Below the pieces are notes generated by a model that saw only the letters and a program-made list of their open reading frames with translations, searched no databases and was not told the DNA's origin. A DNA stretch of 20,265 nucleotides, taken from NCBI GenBank assembly GCA_000431335.1, contig FR888059.1:1-20265 (forward strand). Reading direction: 5' to 3'. The DNA comes from Clostridium sp. CAG:343 (lineage in GTDB: Bacteria > Bacillota > Clostridia > TANB77 > CAG-508). The translations under genes were made by a program, and so were the position numbers. Positions 16,168 to 20,265 of this stretch are shown in pieces. Positions within the stretch are counted from its first letter, which is position 1; every line of letters starts with the position of its first letter.

Positions 16168-18270
16168 TCAAACGACTAAATTATAAATAAGAGTAGTTAA
16201 CATACAAATTAAAACACCACAAACAGTAGGAATAATAAAACTTAGTAAAGTCCATTTTAAACTACCAGTTTCCTTCTTTATAGTAAGCAAAGTAGTAGCA
16301 CAAGGAAAATGAAGACAAGTGAAAATCATAACATTAATAGCAGTAAGCATAGTCCAACCATTATTAATAAGAATTTGACCAATTTGATAAGTATCTTCTA
16401 AATTAACTAAAGAACCATTACCCATATAGCACATTAAAATAATAGGTAAAACAATTTCATTAGCAGGAATTCCTAAAATAAAAGCAGTTAAAATATAACC
16501 ATCCAATCCCATTAAATTAGCAAGAGGCGTTAAAAAATTAGCAATAATATCTAATAAACTCATATCTTGAAAACCAATATTTGCAAAAAGCCAAATAACC
16601 AAACCAGCAGGAGCGGCTACACTAACAGCTCTACCTAATACAAATAGAGTCCTATCAAAAATTGAACGTATAAAAACTTTACCAAATTGAGGTTTCCTAT
16701 AAGGAGGAAGTTCTAATACAAATGATGAAGGCATACCTTTCAAAATTGTTTTAGATAATATTTTTGATATTAATAAAGTTAAAAATATTCCTAATAAAAT
16801 AACAAAAATAACAGCTAAAGTTGATATAAAAGTAGCACCAATACCATTCATTGTGCCTGCAATAAATATGGTAGCAACAGCTATTAAAAAAGGAAATCTA
16901 CCATTACAAGGGACAAAATTATTAGTAATTATAGCAATTAATCTTTCTCTAGGAGAATTAATAATTCTACATCCAACACAACCAGCAGCATTGCAACCAA
17001 ATCCCATACACATTGTTATCATTTGTTTTCCTGTACAGCAACATTTTTTGAAAAATCCATCCATATTAAAAGCAATTCTAGGAAGGTAACCAAGATCTTC
17101 TAAAATTGTAAATAAGGGAAAAAATATAGCCATAGGTGGTAACATTACAGAAATTACCCAAGTTAAAGTCTGATAAATTCCTAATATTAACATATTAGAT
17201 ATCCAATCAGGAATACCTATCCAATTAACAAATAAAAACAATTTTTCTTGTATCCATTCAAACAAGCTAAATAAAATTTGAGAAGGATAATTTGCACCAA
17301 CAATAGTAAGCCAAAAAATTAATCCTAGAAATAGAATCATAATAGGAAAGCCTAAATACTTTGAAGTTAATATTTTATCTATTTTTCTGTCTCTAGAAGA
17401 ATAATTTCCATTTTCAAAAGTACATACTTTTTTACATATTTTTTCCGCTTTATCCATAATACTAGAAACAATAACATCTTTAAAATTTTCATTTAATTTT
17501 TTAAAAGCATCGAATTTATTAATATCAATTGAAAAGTTTTCTTGAATAGAATTTAAGATTTTTGGTTCACCATCTAATAATTTTAGTGAAACCCATCTAT
17601 ACAGTTGTTTAGGAAGAGATGTTTCAACTTCTAATATATTTGATATTTCTGAAATAGACTTTTCAATATCTTTAGAATATCTAACTTTTTTAGGATTAGG
17701 TTTAATGTTTCCATTACATACTTTTTCTAAAGTTTTAATTAAATTAGTTAAAGTTTTTTTCTTTCTTGCGGTTGTACCGACTACAGGGATACCAAGTTCA
17801 CTAGATAATTTATCTAAGTCTATTTTTATTTTTTTCTTTTTTGCCTCGTCAAGTAAATTAACACACAATATAACATTATTAGTTATTTCCATTACTTGAA
17901 AAACTAAATTTAAATTTCTTTCAAGGCAAGTAGCATCTACTACAATAATAGTACAGTCAGGTTTACCAAAGCAAATATAATCTCTTGCAATTTCTTCTTC
18001 TTCAGAAGTAGATAATATTGAATATGTACCAGGAATATCAACTAATAAAAAATTTGTTCCGTTATAAGAAAAATCACCAGTAGCATTAGCAACAGTTTTC
18101 CCTGGCCAATTTCCAGTATGTTGATGCATTCCAGTAAGACTATTAAAAATAGTAGATTTTCCAACATTAGGATTACCAGCTAAAGCAACAGTAAAACCAT
18201 TTTCGTTTTTGAAACATATAAATTTATTCTCAAGTAAACGTGTACCAGTTGAAGATTTTGTAAGACCCAT
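16168..18270 (-). CDS. feoB: ferrous iron transporter FeoB
   Basis: Membrane Fe2+ transporter with an N-terminal G domain. The start at 18270 (MGLTKSSTGTRLLENK) follows AGGAGGTG at ideal spacing. The 700-aa protein has a short clostridial-type leader. It shows G1 GNPNVGKST (32-40), G2-region HTGNWPGKTV, G3 DIPG (78-81) and G4 NLLD (138-141), then a helical GDI-like spacer to about residue 290. The membrane core has Gate and FeoB_C segments. The loop CCCTGKQMITMCMGFGCNAAG plus CVGC is Cys-rich, as in many FeoB proteins, and FVPCNGRFP is the expected Gate motif. feoA is upstream on the same strand. The 162-base gap between them holds a strong hairpin. Confidence 0.96.
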   Translation of the reverse strand: MGLTKSSTGTRLLENKFICFKNENGFTVALAGNPNVGKSTIFNSLTGMHQHTGNWPGKTVANATGDFSYNGTNFLLVDIPGTYSILSTSEEEEIARDYICFGKPDCTIIVVDATCLERNLNLVFQVMEITNNVILCVNLLDEAKKKKIKIDLDKLSSELGIPVVGTTARKKKTLTNLIKTLEKVCNGNIKPNPKKVRYSKDIEKSISEISNILEVETSLPKQLYRWVSLKLLDGEPKILNSIQENFSIDINKFDAFKKLNENFKDVIVSSIMDKAEKICKKVCTFENGNYSSRDRKIDKILTSKYLGFPIMILFLGLIFWLTIVGANYPSQILFSLFEWIQEKLFLFVNWIGIPDWISNMLILGIYQTLTWVISVMLPPMAIFFPLFTILEDLGYLPRIAFNMDGFFKKCCCTGKQMITMCMGFGCNAAGCVGCRIINSPRERLIAIITNNFVPCNGRFPFLIAVATIFIAGTMNGIGATFISTLAVIFVILLGIFLTLLISKILSKTILKGMPSSFVLELPPYRKPQFGKVFIRSIFDRTLFVLGRAVSVAAPAGLVIWLFANIGFQDMSLLDIIANFLTPLANLMGLDGYILTAFILGIPANEIVLPIILMCYMGNGSLVNLEDTYQIGQILINNGWTMLTAINVMIFTCLHFPCATTLLTIKKETGSLKWTLLSFIIPTVCGVLICMLTTLIYNLVV

Positions 18271-18372
18271 TGTTCACCTCCTAAATTATATAATATAATG
18301 TATGAAAGATTTAAAATAGTGTGATAAAAACTATAATAAAATAAGAGACTAATAATAGATGATGTTAAAACT

Positions 18373-18413
18373 AAAGTTCCTAATTCTATAAATATTAAAG
18401 AAATAGGAACTTT
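18373..18413 (-). other. hairpin between feoA and feoB
   Basis: AAAGTTCCTA (18373-18382) pairs perfectly with TAGGAACTTT (18404-18413). A further four pairs (TTCT with AGAA) follow inside after one mismatch. There is no strong T run on the minus strand, so an mRNA-processing or stability element separating feoA and feoB expression is more likely than a terminator. The 18271-18432 gap holds no gene. Confidence 0.5.
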
Positions 18414-18432
18414 TATATAATGCATAAAAATC

Positions 18433-18666
18433 TTAAAAAATAACTGATATAAGAGAAGTGTCTTCATCTCTAATAGCAATTAAAGTACCTCGTATATCAA
18501 AAGCACGTAACCCTTTAGAAGGACTATTTAAAATAGGGGTAATATACGAATTATTAACTAGACCTAAGTCTAAAAGTCTTCTTCTAACACTACCAGTACA
18601 TTCCATAGATTCTATTTTTCCTTTTTTCATAATAGGCAAATTTGTAAGTAAAATAATATTATTCAT
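18433..18666 (-). CDS. feoA: ferrous iron transport protein FeoA
   Basis: Small cytoplasmic SH3-like partner of FeoB. The 77-aa protein has the family size and ends with the typical barrel segment FDIRGTLIAIRDEDTSLI. An earlier part, GSVRRRLLDLGLVNNSYI, matches the FeoA RRLxxLGl motif. The start at 18666 follows AGGGAGG at about eight to ten bases. It is first in the leftward feoA-feoB unit, divergent from the dUTPase gene. Confidence 0.92.
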   Translation of the reverse strand: MNNIILLTNLPIMKKGKIESMECTGSVRRRLLDLGLVNNSYITPILNSPSKGLRAFDIRGTLIAIRDEDTSLISVIF

Positions 18667-18690
18667 TAGTCAAGCCTCCCTAAAAAGTTC

Positions 18691-18705
18691 TATAATAATA
18701 TTATA
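18691..18705 (-). promoter_or_regulatory. feoA -10 region overlapping a 7-1-7 palindrome, possible operator
   Basis: TATAATA-A-TATTATA is a perfect 7-1-7 inverted repeat. On the minus strand it includes TATAAT at 18705-18700, with only a weak -35 upstream. A 7-1-7 palindrome over a feo promoter would suit a Fur-type repressor, but the sequence does not match the Fur consensus well and AT-only palindromes are common here. Confidence 0.3.
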
Positions 18706-18731
18706 TTTTATCGAAAAAACAAATGTTACAC

Positions 18732-18760
18732 TTGACAAATTATTTTAATTATGAAAAAAT
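18732..18760 (+). promoter_or_regulatory. probable promoter of the dUTPase gene
   Basis: TTGACA at 18732-18737 is a perfect -35. At 17 bases spacing the -10 is AAAAAT (18755-18760), four of six matches. Confidence 0.5.
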
Positions 18761-18793
18761 TACGAAGAAAAGAAACGTAGGGAGGAAATAAAC

Positions 18794-19255
18794 ATGGAAA
18801 AAATAAGAGGTTTTGAAGTTGTAAAAGGATTTGAAGATAAAGAAATTAATTTGCCAGAAAGAAAAACAAAATATTCAGCAGGATACGATATTGAAGCTGC
18901 AGAAGATGTAATTATTCCAAGTTTTAAAAAAGGAATAAATCCAACATTAGTAAAAACAGGAATAAAAGTTTACATGCCAGATGATGAAGTAGTGCTATTA
19001 TATAATAGAAGCTCAAATCCAAAGAAAAAAGGATTAATCATGGCAAATAGTGTTGGGGTAATAGATAAAGATTATTATGGAAACCCAGATAATGATGGTC
19101 ATATTATGTTTGCATTTTATAATATAAAAGAAGAAGATATAGAAATAAAAAAAGGAGAAGCAATAGGGCAAGCATTATTCCAAAAATATTTGATAACAGA
19201 CAATGATAAGGCAGAAGGAAAAAGAATGGGTGGATTTGGTTCAACAAGAAAATAA
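18794..19255 (+). CDS. dut: dUTP diphosphatase (trimeric dUTPase family)
   Basis: Hydrolyses dUTP to dUMP and pyrophosphate, keeping uracil out of DNA. The start at 18794 follows GGGAGGAAA. The 153-aa protein has all five dUTPase motifs: motif 1 AGYDI (29-33), motif 2 NRSSNPKK (71-78), motif 3 GVIDKDYYGN (88-97), motif 4 GEAIGQALFQKY (121-132) and motif 5 GGFGSTRK (146-153). The insertion NPDNDGHI after motif 3 and the usual RSS-N-P form resemble variants found in clostridia and phages, but the neighbourhood shows no phage genes. It is a single-gene unit with its own terminator. Confidence 0.93.
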   Translation: MEKIRGFEVVKGFEDKEINLPERKTKYSAGYDIEAAEDVIIPSFKKGINPTLVKTGIKVYMPDDEVVLLYNRSSNPKKKGLIMANSVGVIDKDYYGNPDNDGHIMFAFYNIKEEDIEIKKGEAIGQALFQKYLITDNDKAEGKRMGGFGSTRK

Positions 19256-19324
19256 AAAAAATAAAATAAAAAAATTTAACCTTAGAGCCCCAACGAAAAC
19301 AGCTATAATATACATAAAAAAACC

Positions 19325-19355
19325 AAGGTAAAGGCTTTGACTTTTACCTTTTTTT
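19325..19355 (+). terminator. intrinsic terminator of the dUTPase gene
   Basis: AAGGTAAAGG (19325-19334) pairs with CTTTTACCTT (19341-19350), with one G-T pair and a six-base loop. T's run from 19349 to 19355. The loop and right arm contain the -35 of the next promoter. Confidence 0.85.
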
Positions 19356-19365
19356 GTTGTATAAT
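19337..19365 (+). promoter_or_regulatory. promoter of the CarD-like gene, embedded in the dut terminator
   Basis: TTGACT (19337-19342), a 17-base spacer and TATAAT (19360-19365). The -35 lies in the loop and right arm of the preceding terminator hairpin, and the T run lies in the spacer. The predicted start near 19372 gives a leader of about 100 bases. Confidence 0.75.
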
Positions 19366-19384
19366 AAATATGGTTAAAAAATCC

Positions 19385-19434
19385 AATAAAGTTATTTAAA
19401 GTAAAATATTTACATAACTTTATTATCTTTTTTT
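19385..19434 (+). other. terminator-like hairpin in the leader of the CarD-like gene
   Basis: AATAAAGTTAT (19385-19395) pairs perfectly with ATAACTTTATT (19414-19424), followed three bases later by seven T's (19428-19434). It lies between the promoter and the start codon, so it could act as an attenuator. The stem is AT-rich and the 18-base loop is large, so it is weak. Confidence 0.4.
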
Positions 19435-19474
19435 CGCCGAAAAATATAATAAATGCTGAAAGGAGTTGACTTAC

Positions 19475-20038
19475 ATGTTTAATGTAGGAGACAAAATTGT
19501 ATACCCAATGCATGGAGCAGGGGTAATTGATTCAATAGAGGAGAAAAATATTTTAGGGGAGAAACAATCTTATTACATATTAAAAATGCCTGGAGAAGTT
19601 AAGGTAATGGTGCCAACTGCAAAAGCAGAAGAAATAGGAGTAAGAAATATTATAGATAAAAGTTCAGCAGATAAAGTTATAGGTGTGCTAGAACAAGATG
19701 AAACAGTAATGGATAAAAATTGGAACAAAAGATACAGAGATAATATGGATAAAATGAAAAGTGGAGACATATATGAAATTGCTGATGTAGTAAGAAACTT
19801 AAGTTTTAAACAAAAAGAAAAAGGTCTTTCTACTGGTGAAAAAAAGATGTTAAATAATGCAAAACAAATATTAGTAAGTGAATTAGTATTAGCAGAACAT
19901 GCTACTCAAGAAGAAGTAGAGCAATTAGTAGAAAATAAAATAAATACATCATACATGATGTTTAGAGCAGATGATATAGAGCCAGAAAGTGTAGTAAATA
20001 AATTCATACCTTTTGATGGTACAGGAACATCAGATTAA
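19475..20038 (+). CDS. CarD/CdnL-family RNA polymerase-binding transcription factor
   Basis: The start at 19475 is chosen because AAGGAG (19460-19465) is nine bases upstream; a TTG at 19466 directly abuts that site. The 187-aa product begins with the CarD_CdnL_TRCF Tudor-like RNA polymerase-interaction domain (about 1-60): MFNVGDKIVYPMHGAGVID, then YYILKMPG and VMVPTAKAEEIGVR. The remainder is the helical C-terminal domain that in CarD/CdnL contacts promoter DNA; here it contains KRYRDNMDKMKSGDIYEIAD and LSTGEKKMLNNAK. Such proteins bind the RNA polymerase beta subunit and stabilise open complexes, often at rRNA and other stable-RNA promoters. It has its own promoter and strong terminator. 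Confidence 0.92.
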   Translation: MFNVGDKIVYPMHGAGVIDSIEEKNILGEKQSYYILKMPGEVKVMVPTAKAEEIGVRNIIDKSSADKVIGVLEQDETVMDKNWNKRYRDNMDKMKSGDIYEIADVVRNLSFKQKEKGLSTGEKKMLNNAKQILVSELVLAEHATQEEVEQLVENKINTSYMMFRADDIEPESVVNKFIPFDGTGTSD

Positions 20039-20043
20039 AAGTT

Positions 20044-20090
20044 ATATCGTATTAAATAGTAATAATATTACTATTTTAGTACGATATTTT
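20044..20090 (+). terminator. terminator of the CarD-like gene
   Basis: A stem of about 20 bp joins 20044-20063 and 20067-20087 (outer ATATCGTA with TACGATAT, inner AAATAGTAAT with ATTACTATTT, one bulge) around a three-base loop, ending in T's. It starts five bases after the stop codon. Confidence 0.8.
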
Positions 20091-20130
20091 AAATTTTTTA
20101 AATAAAACATGGAAAAGTTTTAAAAATGTA

Positions 20131-20159
20131 TTGACAAAATTAATAGTTCATATTATAAT
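20131..20159 (+). promoter_or_regulatory. perfect consensus sigma-A promoter at the right edge
   Basis: TTGACA (20131-20136), exactly 17 bases, then TATAAT (20154-20159). It is the strongest promoter in the window and suggests a highly transcribed RNA starting near 20166. Confidence 0.9.
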
Positions 20160-20165
20160 AGCAAT

Positions 20166-20265
20166 TGTCGTAAACAGACAGCCAGTTCAAAATAGTATAT
20201 GCAGATGTGGCGGAACTTGCTGAGGTTGTTCGAACGAAAGTGAGTTACAACGTCAGTATGTGTAG
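20166..20265 (+). ncRNA. start of a probable structured RNA, truncated by the window edge
   Basis: Just after the consensus promoter the composition turns clearly richer in GC than the flanks. TGTC (20166-20169) can pair with GACA (20077+100, that is 20177-20180). A longer hairpin joins 20218-20229 with 20247-20258 (TGCTGAGGTTGT with ACAACGTCAGTA, one G-G mismatch and one G-T pair). An open frame without a ribosome binding site crosses the region, so a protein start is not excluded. I cannot match it to tmRNA, SRP RNA, RNase P, 6S or a T-box leader. The downstream sequence is needed. Confidence 0.4.

Noticed and set aside
18180..18479. 99-aa minus-strand frame between feoA and feoB
   Set aside because: It overlaps both genes out of frame, has no Shine-Dalgarno and is explained by AT-rich sequence around the hairpin.
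20201..20265. tRNA-Leu-like start (GCAGATGTGGCGGAA)
   Set aside because: The following bases do not form a D arm, an anticodon arm or a visible anticodon, and the better hairpin conflicts with the cloverleaf. The end is outside the window.
1..20265. CRISPR array, insertion sequence with transposase, or prophage genes
   Set aside because: No regularly spaced repeats, transposase, integrase or structural phage genes are seen. The dUTPase alone is not evidence of a prophage.

Overview
The window looks like a chromosomal segment of a low-GC Gram-positive anaerobe, most likely an uncultured gut-type member of Clostridia. Native genes are very AT-rich by eye, use AGA for arginine and TTA for leucine, and carry strong GGAGG-type ribosome binding sites. 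Promoters are mostly of sigma-A type, often with an extended TGn -10. The gene content (ftsY, a UPF0182 protein, tyrS, a single-polypeptide PHP-type dnaE, feoAB, a CarD-like gene) fits that placement. I cannot name a species.

Layout. 1-363: the end of one gene and a small unknown gene. About 418-1740: a compositionally different island with a strong promoter, an orphan 248-aa gene, its terminator, a (TA)11 tract, a candidate small RNA, and a hairpin that hides the Shine-Dalgarno of a three-codon ORF. 1801-5639 (+): ftsY and a seven-helix UPF0182 protein. 5735-7746 (-): a hotdog thioesterase, a zinc-ribbon protein and tyrS. 7802-13351 (+): a small orphan gene, a cytoplasmic alpha-amylase and dnaE. 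13394-18666 (-): feoA, feoB and an MgtA-like P-type ATPase. 18732-20038 (+): dUTPase and a CarD-family RNA polymerase-binding protein. 20131-20265: a consensus promoter driving what looks like the start of a structured RNA, cut by the window edge.

The most striking observation is that two otherwise intact genes, dnaE (twice) and the P-type ATPase (once), are broken by +1 frameshifts. All three occur at the same sequence, CTT-CGG-A. In each case skipping one C after the Leu codon CTT restores the conserved Leu-Gly reading. CTTCGG occurs nowhere else in the window on either strand. In my by-eye scan CGG is never an in-frame codon in any other native gene; the only ordinary in-frame CGG is in the foreign-looking 602-1348 gene. 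dnaE is normally essential, so simple decay is unlikely. The options are programmed or tolerated +1 recoding at a slow or unassigned CGG codon (formally like prfB CUU-UGA and Ty1 CUU-AGG-C) or a systematic sequencing or assembly error.

Functionally the native genes are housekeeping: protein targeting, tRNA charging, replication, nucleotide sanitation, transcription control, iron and magnesium-type transport, and intracellular glucan use. Apart from the frameshift motif, the points most worth following are the island with its small-RNA-like unit, a short dispersed inverted repeat beside two genes, a promoter embedded in a terminator upstream of the CarD-like gene, and the truncated RNA-like unit at the right edge.
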